A DNA stretch of 64,000 nt. Source: Neurospora tetraspora (taxonomy: Eukaryota > Ascomycota > Sordariomycetes > Sordariales > Sordariaceae). Below the pieces are notes generated by a model, which did not search any database, was not told the origin of the DNA, and saw only the letters and a program-made list of their open reading frames with translations. Below, piece by piece: positions 44,891 to 55,886 of the stretch (its first letter is position 1; each line of letters opens with the position of its first letter). Both the position numbers and the translations under genes were made by a program. The stretch lies in the NCBI RefSeq assembly GCF_033439725.1, contig NW_026944384.1, forward strand, positions 682,001-746,000, in the 5' to 3' direction.

Positions 44891-45916
44891 GTTGTTGAAA
44901 GCAAGACAAGTCGCAGCGAGGAGAACCGCGGGGAGGTGCCCAGGACAAAGTCCCGGACAGCCCCCCCGCAGCCCCCAGTCGCACGAAAGCTGCCCACACC
45001 GATGTGTGAAGGTCGAAGTCGAAAACCTGTGTCAAAGTCTGAAAGTGTCAGCCCAATCTGTTCATGGTGTCCCAATGAGAGATGCCCGCAGGGTGCCCAG
45101 ATTGGGTCCTGCGCGGCGCCAGGCCGGGACGCGTCACGCGACCAGGGCTTTGTACCGCAAACGTCCCCAGAGAGGCTGGCGTAACCCCCCTGAGAATGGC
45201 CGCTTTCCCTGAGGTGGCTAGCCCCAAGGACCACAGGCACTCGAATGCGGCGCCTGACCGTCATGACACCGACCCGGCTGAACTGAGTGAATTCGTTGTG
45301 CAATGAACTCACCTGATGATTGCAAGAACATGTGTCGAGTCAAAGAAGACAATGAAGACCTGCAATGAAGACTGAAAAAGTTAGCCAAGGCCCAGCTTCC
45401 TCAGGATTCCCCCAGACTCGGACCAGCGGGACTTGGGTCATTGTCATCACATCCACCAGAACAGCCACCCTGAGCAATGCGCACTCTGTGGTCCTATTCC
45501 ATTTCCCACATCCCTCGGCTTAACTAAGTGGACGCACCCACCTTGAAGAATGAAGTGTCGGCAGAGAAGTTGTCGCGAAGAAGATGAAGACCGCCGATGA
45601 AGATGAAGACCTGCATGCACCACCACTCCAAGTTAGCCAAGGCCCATCCTCCTTGGTCACCCCAGACTCGGACACGGAGGGTCTTGTTCGTCATTGTCAT
45701 TGTCTAGTACAACCACCTGGTGTGCACACCGTGGTCCTGATACTGATCCCACATCCCAAGGCTCGGCTAAGTAGGTGTCACCTACCTGATGCAAGAAAGA
45801 GAGAAGCTGAATGCTGAAGACCGAAGACCGATGATGACGAATCACCTGAGATGATGACCGCAAAGGAAGTTAGCCAAACCGAACACACGAATCAAAGTCC
45901 GAAGACGAAGAGTGAA

Positions 45917-46042
45917 CAGAACCCGTGACATCAGTGCCATCTCCACTCTCGCGCCCACGGTGGCGTCGCGTTTGAGGCGTGACCTCAGCAGTCAACATTA
46001 AGGAGCCGGTGGGTTTTCTTCATCGCCACATGGAGGGTTCTG
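45917..46042 (-). ncRNA. C/D-like intron element 18 (family A)
   Basis: Eight-pair terminal stem CAGAACCC/GGGTTCTG. Variant C box GCGATGA at 46020-46026 and D box CTGA at 45931-45934, with a further GTGG/TCAC pairing next to the boxes. Confidence 0.5.
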
Positions 46043-46204
46043 CCGCGCACAAGGAATGAAGCTAAGTAGGAGTAGGACCTACCAGATGAAGAAAGAGAAG
46101 TCGAAGACCGATGACCGATGACCGATGATGAAGACCTGCTGAGATCACCGCAAAGGGATTTAGCCAAACCGAACACGAATCAAAGTCCGAAGACGAAGAG
46201 TGAA

Positions 46205-46374
46205 CAAAACCCGTGACTCAGTGCCATCTCCGCTCTCGTGTCCACAGAAGCAGTGTCACATTTGAGAGCGTGACTACTCAGCTTTCCGCAAATAGCATTG
46301 GGCTACTGCGGGGCAGCATCGCAGTCAACTTGCTGGAGCCGATGGGTTGTCTTCATTGCCACATGAGGGTTCTG
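46205..46374 (-). ncRNA. C/D-like intron element 19 (family A)
   Basis: Stem CAGAACCC/GGGTTTTG, variant C box GCAATGA at 46353-46359, D box at 46218-46221, D'-like CTGA near 46288. Confidence 0.4.
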
Positions 46375-46534
46375 CCGCGCACAAGGAATGAAGCTAAGTA
46401 GGAGTAGGACCTACCTGAATGAATGTGTGGTGAAGCTGAAGTTGCCGACAGTGATGAAGACCTGAGATGATGACCGCAAAGGAAGTTAGCCAAACCGAAC
46501 ACGAAACAAACCAAGTTCGAAAACGAAGAGTGAA

Positions 46535-46700
46535 CAGAACCCGTGGCATCAGTACCATCCCCACTCTTGCCCAAGGTGGCGTCGCATTTGAGAGCGTGAC
46601 TGCTCGGCATCCGCAAATGGCATTGTACCACTGCGGTGGCAACCTCGCAGCCAACATTAAGGAGCCGATGGGTTGTCATCATCACCACATGGGGGTTCTG
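46535..46700 (-). ncRNA. C/D-like intron element 20 (family A)
   Basis: Stem CAGAACCC/GGGTTCTG with GTGG/CCAC inside it, C box GTGATGATGA at 46676-46685, D box at 46549-46552. Confidence 0.55.
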
Positions 46701-46899
46701 CCGTGCAGGAATGAAGCTAAGTAGGAGTAGGACCTACCTGACTGTGTGTGTGTGTGTGTGAAGTCGAAGTCGCCGATGATGTTGTTGATGATGTCGAGGT
46801 GATGAAGCAAGAAACCTGTGAAGACTGAATCACTTAGCCCAACCGAACGAATGTCATTGTCATGGGTAAGAAAGGGACCGGTCAAGAAAATCCAAACAC

Positions 46900-46998
46900 C
46901 GCTGGCTCAGAGCGTGGCAAACACAGGTCTTCATGTTACCCAAGGCCGAAGCCGAGGAGGCACTCGAGAAGGCAGTGGAGATGTCATCATTGCCAGCG
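46900..46998 (-). ncRNA. Box C/D snoRNA-like element 21
   Basis: C box ATGATGA at 46984-46990 and D box at 46907-46910, closed by the perfect seven-pair stem CGCTGGC/GCCAGCG. 99 bases overall. Confidence 0.75.
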
Positions 46999-47204
46999 AT
47001 GAATGGGGTTGGACTAAGCGAGCACGCTGTGCAATGTGACTCACCTTGAAGTTGAGATGTGTTGAAGTGAAAGATGTGTGTCCCAAGCTGAAGACCGAAT
47101 GAGTGATGATGATGATGATGATGATTGATCCTGAGAAAAAGAACACGTCAGTAAACTGCTTGACAACGAAATGATGTCCGGTTAGGTGAGGTGTTGCTCA
47201 TTCA

Positions 47205-47318
47205 GATAGTGGCGGGTTTCTTGCATTCAAGGCTTTGATTGTACAACGCCAGCGTTACCTGGCGACACATTGAACCAGGGATACTGACGCCGGCCACATT
47301 TCATCACGGGGTAGAGCC
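47205..47318 (-). ncRNA. Box C/D snoRNA-like element 22
   Basis: C box GTGATGA at 47301-47307, D box at 47212-47215, outer pairing GCTC/GAGC. First intron of the host transcript. Confidence 0.5.
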
Positions 47319-47499
47319 TGCTCGTGCTAGTATCTGTTCTTACCTGAAGATGTGAAGCTCAAAGATGAGCGATGATGGTTGAAGAACAAGAGGAAGAAGA
47401 AGATGAGTGAGGTGAGAGATGAGGAAAGAGGAAAAGTTTGAGAAGAAGGAAGAGTTGAAGGAGGAGGGGTTTAAGTAGAGGAGAGGGAGGGAGAATGGG

Positions 47500-48580
47500 T
47501 GGGGTCACCAGGTGACAGAATCAGTCTTCCTGAATAGAAATTCCCGGTGGGGCAAGACAAAAGGAAAGTACTCGAAGGAAGCAAACAATCGTACGAGACA
47601 GGGGCTCAGAAGACGGGACGAAAATATAGGGCGAAGAGAGCAGAATCTTGTTGGCCAGGCGGGCTGGTTCTGACGTTGTTCGTGCGACCAGAAGCTGAAC
47701 GAGACTGCTTATTGGCAGGGCAACTGTGGCAGGCTGTCCAAAAGGGTCCACACAAAACTAAAAGCTGCTCTGCCAGCCACTCGAAAAGGGAATCAGTCGC
47801 AAGGCAGGGCGGTCCGGACGGTCTGGGCCAAGCCAAGAGGCAGCAAAGAAGACCGGACGACGGCTGGGAGATACGCAGGGCCCCACATCTGGTTTACTCA
47901 CTGTGGTCACGAAGGCACGGTGGGAATATCTCTACGGCAACGGAGCACTCTGGTTCGTCGAGGAGGAGGAAGAGGGGCTGGACGGTCTTCTGCAGCCTTC
48001 TCTTCACATCTTGAATTGCTTGGGACGAATAACTTGCTCGTCCCGTTGCTCAACAAGTCCAGAAGTTGTGATATGCGAGAAGGAGCAAGTACCTGTGGAG
48101 ATACAAACCCAAGAAAGCAGTCCTCTGGTAAGTTGAGAAGCACGAAGACAAGCGTTTAATTACTCCACGGTACTTGTCGAGTCTCCGTCAACAATGGGAC
48201 GAGCGAAAGGGACAGTCACTCGTCCCATCATCTGCAGATATCTTGAGCAAGAAAGACGGGATCTCAAAACAATATCGAGTCACACGGGATCGAGATCCCT
48301 GTCGTAGATAGCAAGAGAACCGCGGTGGAGAGCCTTGTGCCTCGACAAAACAATCTCATTGGACTTGTGGAGGGATGACGTGACGATATGGGACGGGAGA
48401 CAACAGGGACTTTGGTCAGTTGAGACGGCTGGCAAGACAATTTGGACCAGCTGTTGTGGGTCAATGATTTTGTTTTGTGGCCTGGACCGTTTGCTTTACT
48501 GTGGGCGCGGTGACGCGACAGGTTGCCGGCTGGAAGGTACGTAAACAGGTACCGGCACCGAGCTTTGACTTCTTTCTTTC
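47500..48580. other. No supported gene
   Basis: ORFs here are short and overlapping. The left end is the presumed promoter side of the snoRNA host transcript. Confidence 0.4.
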
Positions 48581-48589
48581 ACCGCTTTT

Positions 48590-49480
48590 GGGGGCACTGG
48601 GCAGGCAACAGGCAAGTGAGGAGTGAGCCCTGGTTGTACTGGTCTTGAGGATATACTTATCGTGTTGTTATCTGTGTTGAAATGTAAGTTATTTGCAAGT
48701 GACTGTGCCGTTGGGGGTTGTTGGAAGCAGATTCCATGAACTTCACTTTGAGGAAGACACTGGGCGGGCAACAGGCACATGAGAAGTGAGAGCTGGTTGA
48801 GCTTCTTGGGAGTGGACACCTCATGTTGTCATTGATCTTGGAGCCGAACTTATTTGCAAGTGATTGCTACGTTGGGCTCATTTGAAGCAGATTCTGCGAG
48901 CTTGATATCATGTTTTGATATAACGCGTTGAGAGGAGCACCAAAACACCGGTCCAGTTATCACAATGCGATCTGTGCTTGAATAATCTTCAACGGCTTTT
49001 TCTGCATCTTTGGCATTCCTTGGTGCCAAGTTCCACGTCTGTTGTTCCCATATTGGGTGATTTGCAAGTGACTGCGCGGTTGGGCTTGTTAGAGGCAAAT
49101 CCGTGAGCTTGATATCATGTTTTACTGCTCCGCGATGGAAAGCAGCACGAAAGCACATAACAGGTTGATTCACTGCTATTCATCATTTAACGAGCGTTGC
49201 CAGCTTAATTGGCATTCCGAGCACGAGTCCGTGAACTTGATAGGTATCATGTTTTGATATGCGGCGTTGGAGGGGAGCGCCGAGAGACCAATCCAGACAT
49301 TTCAATGCGACCCAGGCTTCAATGAGAGCTACCAGATTTGGCTGCATATCGAGCAGGGATGAATTAACCTTGGTATCATGCTCCATTTGTGATTTTCCTG
49401 TACTCAGTGGCTTTACAAGTAACTGCTGCGTTGGGTTTGTTGGAAGTACATCCTTGAGTTTGATATTCAGATCATTTTGT
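48590..49480 (+). repeat. Diverged tandem repeats of about 160-340 bp
   Basis: The block TTTGCAAGTGACTG(C/T), GTTGGGCTTGTT, GAAGCAGATTC and GAGCTTGATATCATG recurs near 48691, 48852, 49068, 49215 (part) and 49412. No shared protein frame is seen. Canonical C/D boxes are not evident here, so I do not extend the snoRNA array to it. Confidence 0.75.
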
Positions 49481-49713
49481 GATTCCCTGCGTTGAAGAGA
49501 ATTACCGAGGAATCACTCCGATCATCTCGGTGCAAACCATAGTTTAGTGGGCGCCATCAGCTTTATATCAGTGTTGAGCATGAATCAACTTTGGCACCAA
49601 GTCCATGTCTGATGTTCCCCTGCTGAGTGGGAGCGCCCAAAAGCGAGGCCAGATAGAGTGGTGCAAATCACGTTCCGTTGTGCATTATCATCATTACCAG
49701 CATTATCGAGCAC

Positions 49714-50334
49714 TTATCTGTGAGCTTGGACAATGTGGCTATTGCAAGAACTTGAGCTGGATTGTGTTCTCTGTGAATGTTCCTTGCGAGTGTTATTTGC
49801 CAGCTCTCTCCGCCAGTGTCCAGTGCAATACGACATATCAATCACACGAAGCCGATGAATGATGTTTTGACCTTGGTTCTCTGTCTGTGATTGTGCACCA
49901 TCTGAGTTGGATTTTATTTCTACTGTTTTTGCCAGTTCAATGTTCTGCTGATATATCCGATGCCCTTTAGCCCTGAAATCCACCGCGAATACCACAGCAG
50001 AACCCAAACACAGCCCAAAGACGCCTTTTGCGGCCCATAACAGCGTTTCCCCTATTTCCCTCAATATTCCTCCTTCTCCGCGTACATCTGCCATCACTAA
50101 AAAAATCTCGGGATTTCTCCGTACAGTTTGATACTACCAAATGCGTCGTTTCGCGCTTGCTCGCACTGCCCGAAATGCTTTGTTTACACGGAAAAGGGGC
50201 TGCGGTCGTTCAGATGTCGTTGAAAGTGGATCCGGTGGCGGCTCATGATTGGTGGGTTGGGTGATCTGCGGCGCTACGGCGGGCGACACAGCGACAGTGG
50301 CAATACGGTGCGACGACAATGAACCTAGAAGCAA
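49714..50334 (-). pseudogene. Single-pass membrane protein ORF with one in-frame TAG
   Basis: After an acceptor near 50326 (branch GGTTGCTAAC, CTTCTAG) one frame reads LGSLSSHRIATVAVSPAVAP, then NKAFRAVRASAKRRIW, a TAG, and continues YQTVRRNPEIFLVMADVRGE, GGILREIGETLLWAAKGVFG, LCLGSAVVFAVDF and AKTVEIKSNSD to a stop at 49714. The hydrophobic stretch LLWAAKGVFGLCLGSAVVFAV is one membrane span, and the N-terminal part is basic and Pro-rich. The TAG could come from a C-to-T change in CAG. Family not recognised. Confidence 0.45.
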
Positions 50335-50418
50335 ACAGTTAGCAACCTGTGTAAATAAGACGACAATACAAGGGAGGAGTAAATGAGATGATGTGAAGGA
50401 TTTGCTGAGGGTTAGCAG

Positions 50419-50842
50419 TCAGTAGAACACCATCGACACCAAACAGGATGGAAGGAACACCCCGACAACGAACAACGCCGGCAAGTACAGCAAAGAGGCA
50501 CAAAGCCTGGAAGGCGCCAACTGTCTTTGATTGAGTGAACCGCAAGACCATACATGTTCTTGACCATCCACACAAGATGCATTTTCTCTCTCCATATCCC
50601 GCGCCCTCAATGTTCCTGCCCGTCCTCCTCGAACTTGCCCATCCCTCGTTCGTCTACCACGCCACCTTCGGCTCAACGCCTTTGGCTCTGGCCATCGCTG
50701 CTTGTCATATGGTTAGCTTGAGGTTCGGATCTTGCACAAATGACGCCCGGTGCTCACGACAACGTACCTTTCGGCCAGCCGGTATGTTGCCGTCCGGAAC
50801 ACCCCATCCCGCGATTCTTCTGGGCCAGAATGAAAAAGGCAT
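50419..50842 (-). CDS. Predicted two-exon small protein
   Basis: Exons 50768-50842 and 50419-50697 join in phase across a 70-base intron (GTACGT donor, branch AGCTAAC, AAGCAG acceptor) to give 117 residues, starting MPFSFWPRRIAGWGVPDGN and ending with the hydrophobic ALFVVGVFLPSCLVSMVFY. A TATA-like GTTATATAC lies at 50867-50875, very close to the ATG, which argues that the true start may be further in. The second exon's stop sits in an intron-like ACTGACTGCTAACCCTCAG, so this could instead be the 5' part of the 49.7-kb ORF's gene. Confidence 0.35.
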
Positions 50843-51075
50843 AAACTCTTAAACTCAATACTCGGTGTATATAACTGACAGAGTGCTGGCTACGGATAGG
50901 TGAGGGGACTGTGAACAAGGCCTCCCCTCCGGTAGTATCGGAGGGGAAACCGAGCACGCGGGTGCAGCAGCTGGAGAAATGGCGATTGGTTTCGAGAGCC
51001 ATGGTGGATAGAAACTGACAGATCGGAAGCGATGGAGCTCCCGTGAGGACGCAAAAAACAAGTGGAAAACGCAAA

Positions 51076-52383
51076 TCAAACGCCACTTGCAAAGTATTGC
51101 GCCTGGTATTGGTCCCAAGTCTGATAGGGTCCGGGCTGGTACGGGCTCTGGTACTGCTGGTACTGGCTCTGGTACGGAAGCTGGTACGGCACCTGGAATT
51201 GCTGCGGATACTGCATCCCGGCCGGGATGTTCTTGACGAGGGAGATGGTGGCTGTAGGGTACGTGTAGGAAATCGTAGGGTGCGGACAGGCGTCACAGTA
51301 ATACAGCTGCTCCCGTTGGTGCAGTTTGGGCTGCGTGTTTTCGGTGCTGTTGTTTGGCTAATGAGCGTGTTAGTGTCTTTGGACTCTAGGAATTACCGAG
51401 GTCTCGTGAGATCATGAGGAAGTGAGGTGGGCAGAACTGAACGAGCTGTCGCACTTGCGATCGTCAGGAAGACACTCAGCAATGACCGCCCGTAAGGTCT
51501 CCGGTGCCTCAAAGAAAGGAAGAGGCCAGTGTGAAATGTGAAGTGTTCTCGTCATGGTCGGTGATCCCGGGGTGATGTGCTTCCCCTTCGCGACCGTGAA
51601 GGCCGACAAAAGAGGGCGACCACGTTCAACGACGAGGAGTGTTTGAAAAACAAAATCAAAGACGTATGAAAACGAATACATGGAGTCTAGCCAATAGGTT
51701 CTGAAGCTCTCACGAGGCGTCGTTATGGAGATGTTGACCGGGGAAGGATGCTCGTGTCTTGAGATTGATCGGGAAGTCTTACCTTGGCAGCGCCGCCGAC
51801 CGTGAAGGTTGACGTTGGCCTTGTATCCGCACGGGTAGTCCTTGTAGCCGTCGGTCCCCTTAGCGGGAGTCTCGGCGTTGGGGCCGGACTCGCCGGAGAG
51901 GGTATGCTCTGGCTGTTTGGCGACGTCTGGGGAAAAGAGACCGTCTATGGCATATGAAGTTATGTCTCCATCATTAGAGGTATGTTGGGAGCAGTTGGTT
52001 GCCGTTGTGAGTGGCAGTGGCAGTCGAGTTGCCGGCGTACCTGGGTAGCCTTGACAAAGGCTTGATCACTAATCGCAGCGTCAACGTAGATGTAGGCCAT
52101 CATGACAAAGGAGGTCCAGAGAACGGCGTTGAGGGAGCCGGTGAGGTTAATCCGGACCCAGGAAGTAAGTCCTTCGGCACTCTTGACGGCTTTTTGAATC
52201 TCAAGCATGGCGAACCAGGTAGCGAACAGGAGGAAAGTCGCGAGGGAGGCGTCATGGTGTCCCAAACCCCGAGCAGGCTGATGACCCGAAGGCCGGCGCT
52301 GCTGAGGCTGCTGCTTGACTTTTGACGGGCTGTATACCCACGCGGCCTTCATCGAAGGAGTCAATTTCGGTCATGCCGAGCAT
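51076..52383 (-). pseudogene. Disrupted multi-pass membrane protein gene with a Tyr/Gln-rich tail
   Basis: A natural start reads MLGMTEIDSFDEGRV. A second frame gives SAGLRVISLLGVWD. A third gives SLATFLLFATWFAMLEIQKA, then NLTGSLNAVLWTSFVMMAYI and SDQAFVKATQ at a GTACGC donor. An exon at about 51794-51931 gives KGTDGYKDYPCGYKANVN and, after a shift, FTVGGAAK at a GTAAGA donor. The last exon (from about 51345) gives HPTISYTYPTATISLVKN and the repetitive PYQLPYQSQYQQYQSPYQ, ending in TGA at 51076. Order and hydrophobicity resemble small fungal MARVEL-like membrane proteins, but the identity is uncertain. Three or more frame changes suggest a recent pseudogene. Confidence 0.5.
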
Positions 52384-52499
52384 GCTGCTGCTGTGAAGCA
52401 AAGGTGTGGATGCTTTTGTCAAGATGTTTTGTCTTGCTGAAGATTGAAAGTGAGAAAGTCGTGGAAGACTCCTCAAGGGGCGAAGGTGGGGTGAAACAG

Positions 52500-55450
52500 G
52501 CAAAATTGGCGGCTTTCCTTCGCGCTGCTTCCATGTACCCCCCTGGAGGGAATGGGGGGTCTAAAAACAGGGTCTAAATGGGACGTTAGGCTGATAATAG
52601 CAGCTTCTTTCTGGAATCGTCTTTCACAATAGCTTTCGCTGGGAATTCCGTTGGAACGGAAACACTTAGTTAAAGTTCTTAGAACTTTCCAAATCATTGC
52701 TATGTTCTAAAAGGAATGCTCTGTTCTATTTACTTTTCTAGCCGTTGTTCTTTCTACTTTTGCTCTCTCTCTTCGCCCTCGCTCTTTCCGCCGCTACTTC
52801 GCGCATTCCTCCCCTCCCTTCCACCTTACATATAACCCCTAATTTCCCACCACTCGCGCATACCCGCACACGGGCACCCGTGAATATTCATATGTCGTAG
52901 CTGTATTAGTGACTGTAGCCATCTTGTAGACCTCCAGTTCGAATCGTGACCATGTCATTTCTTTCCAAATTTCAATAAAGAATTCCAGGCTGAGAAGGAA
53001 GAGGAGGAAGAAAAAGAAAAGCTCGGACCAAAGAAGAAGATGAACATCGGACCAAGGAAGATGAACATCGGACCAAGGAAGAAGATGAAAACATTGGAGA
53101 AAGGAAGAAGAATTCCTTTTTTTATACCTTCAAAAAGTATCCTAACACCCTGTTTCTTTTAAAAGTTTGTTGAGTACAAAATGGTTTTCTGTAAAGGGGG
53201 CGTGTGCAGGCGGATTCGTCCTAAAATCCTGTTACGCGGTTAACACGACTTTTCGGAAGCTGTTGTGGGCCCTGTTGTCAGACCCCCCATTCCCTCCAGG
53301 GCCGGTCCACTTATTCTGTGCCGGCCACAAGATTGCCGCGTACCTACCTTGTACCCAAGAGCCCCTCTTGTCGTCACGTATGGAAACTTTCAAAGGAAGG
53401 AGCAACAAGTCCAAAGTAGCACGAGGTCCTGAGTCACTTGAGGGGGGTGCATGAGCTTCCATGACAATTGAGGTCATATGGACTGTTCGCATGCGGGGGA
53501 CAAAATTTTCAAGGTTTGGATGTTGCTAGCTCTTTCCTCTTGCGTTGAAATTGTTTGCGGTTGTATCGAATCCCTGTTCCTATCACTGCAGATGATGTTT
53601 CCGTTGCAAGCCCCGCTTGAATTGCTCCGGCCTGGACCAGCTGAGCCCAGAATCGCACGGTGCAGGTTTTGGTTCGCGGGCCCCAGGCACTGTTCTGTCT
53701 GGGCCAGAGGTGTGGTGGCACACGCTCTGACGCGGAATGAAGAAGTCGGGAAGTGATTTGCCTGGACATTGGGAAACTGTTTGGAAGTCAACAATTTCCG
53801 CGTCAAGGATGCTCTCCTTGGACTGCGCTCTGGTCGGTGATTTTGCCTGCCAGCTCTTTGCTGTAGTTGGATTGAGATTTTGATTGTTTCTCTGGCTTGC
53901 GAACGTGAGCATTCTCATGTCGAGCCCATACGCGATCGTTATCAAGCAGTGGGGCGATTCCTCATGGCCGAATCAACCTTCTTCATTTTACTTGCGTGAG
54001 GTTCATGTCTGGATATCCGTTGCTCCTTCCTTGAATGCTTTTCCTCCCTAAGAGGAATCCACCGGATTGCCGAAGCCGGCTCCGCGTTTCGATCCATTGC
54101 ACGGGAATGACGATGGCTCCAGATCTGCCCCAAGAACTTCCCCGGGAGCTCGTGCACTACTGATTGCAATGAACATTAAACGACCTGTGTGAGAATGTGT
54201 GACATGCCCGGAGTTCGATACCGATATCATCGAAGAGCAAAGCAGATGCGCCTCCTAAAGTCTGAAGTCAATTGAATCACGATACCGCACTTTTGTCTGC
54301 CATTTTGTAGCTCCATCTCTGACATCTACGTTGTATGCTCTTTGGGGTGACCCTTGTGCTTTTCCGCTATAACGCCGTCACCGCTTATACTTGTCCCTCT
54401 TATGCCTTCGAAATCCGCTATCCTGAGAACTGAATCTTTGCGAACAACAAAGGGAATCTGTGAGAAGAACCAGAAGGTCGTGATTGTTGTCCAGTTAATT
54501 AGAAGGGACAGGAGTTATCCCCGAGAATTTGCACAGGGGCATTCATTGCCATCTAGATGTACCTTTGAACAAATTAATCAAAGTGCAAAGAACTTTCCCA
54601 TCTTCTTTACCGGTTTGAACCACAACTTTACCGCTGTGCCCTTTCATCTTTGTTCCACAGGAACAGTTACGTTTCGACGATGTACCTCTATGCCTCCCTT
54701 TTGGATATGCTTGCACTATTTTATGTTGGTATGGACAACTTCCCTTCTTACCCATTACCAGTTAATGGACTTAATGCTCGAAGACAGATGTTATTGGCGG
54801 TGAAGCCTCTTCGACTTTCGTCTCATCTATGACCTTACACGGCAGAGAGACTTGAGCCGCTTTCACCTAACGCTCCCTGGATTAAGAGTTTCTACTGGTA
54901 CCTCTAACGTTTTTCTCCAAGTTCCATCTATTAGGTTACTCCGGATTTCAAACTTCCTTCCTAGACGCAACACGTTTATCACTCTCTCCTCCTTTCCAGT
55001 ACCGTATCCTCACCCCGTCTATGCCTCCTGATATTATGTCTACCCTTCCGAAGCGGGTATCTGGGCTGGGCATCTATGGTAGTAGAGGATTACTATTATA
55101 GCACCGTTTTGTAGAATAGTTTGCTCAACTGTAATAGATGCCTCAACTACCATAGTTACTCAGGGAGGAATCTGATTGGTCAATTGGACCATGCAGCTGT
55201 AGGCCCTAAAGCATGCGCTGAAGCAATGCGCTGAAGCAATGCGCTAAAGCGTGGCCTGCGGTCCGAATTCGATACCGAAGCGGTGGTCTGCAGGTGGCAA
55301 CAAGTCTTGCAGGGTGCGAAGACTTCGGCTTTTATGAAGGCATCCCATGTCGGGAAGTCTTGTTGAATTGGGAAGTCTTGTCGACTCCACCCCCCAAAAG
55401 GCAAAATAATAGGGCCTGCAATTGCAGGCTTCCTAGGCCACCTTGGCCAC
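52500..55450. other. Gene-poor stretch
   Basis: No family motif was found on either strand. It includes a purine-rich repeat at about 53020-53090 (three copies of GATGAACATCGGACCAAGGA, the last imperfect) and short unsupported ORFs. TACCTCTA occurs near 54682 and 54900. Confidence 0.45.
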
Positions 55451-55764
55451 TGGAACTTTCTTAGTATCTTTTTACTATCATTGGACTTTCAGGTACTAAA
55501 GTAGTTGCCCTGATCACGAGCAGGCTGGAATAGAAACGAAAAGTCAAAGAGCAAATGTCACAACGGGGAATCGAACGGAGAATCACAGTTACGATGAGAA
55601 TCAAAAGAAAAGGTCTACGCGAGGAACCACTTGACCATTTGGCCAAAGGTTTAAGAAACGAGGGAGTTCTTTGCTTTGATATAGCCGGGTGGTGATTCTT
55701 TGGGAAGGAGCAGGGCGGGTGGTTGAACTTGGCGAATTCCCGTCCACCTCAAGTGCAGGAAGTC

Positions 55765-55886
55765 CCAACTCCAAATCCCAGCTCCAAGTCCCAGCTCCAA
55801 GTCCCAACTCCCAACTCCGAAATCCCAATTTCCACTCCCCCAAATCAATGGGAGTCAATGGGAGTCAATGGGAGTCAATGGGAATA
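55765..55886 (+). repeat. Two adjacent 12-13 bp minisatellites
   Basis: Four or five copies of a CCCAACTCCAAG-type unit are followed by four copies of TCAATGGGAG-type 12-mers. Confidence 0.85.

Larger units (their letters stand above)
39569..47480 (-). ncRNA. Main snoRNA host transcript: tandem mini-exon array
   Basis: Transcription probably starts near 47.45 kb, after a weak TATA-like TACTTAAA (about 47470) and a CT-rich leader. From right to left, exons bounded by GT donors and AG acceptors, with CTAAC or CTGAC branch words, are: to 47344; 47045-47130; 46738-46815; 46415-46461; 46083-46135; 45786-45845; 45542-45610; 45313-45359; 44878-45026; 44568-44636; 44232-44296; 43897-43920; 43448-43576; from 43387; 42287-42343; 42038-42083; 41781-41818; 41522-41570; 41077-41300; 40706-40851; 40322-40425; 40055-40106; 39783-39838; from 39569. 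Introns fall into three repeat families. Exon lengths (for example 47, 53, 86 bases) and CT-rich GTCTTCATC starts argue against one long protein. The first eight exons contain no convincing start codon. Most introns carry a box C/D element. Confidence 0.65.

Noticed and set aside
45372-45785. C/D elements in the introns at 45.4-45.5 and 45.6-45.8 kb
   Set aside because: GTGATGA or CAATGAC words occur, but spacing to a CTGA is too short or no terminal stem forms.
52895-52970. Possible tRNA suggested by AGTTCGAATC
   Set aside because: Neither the T stem nor any other arm pairs; only the loop word matches.
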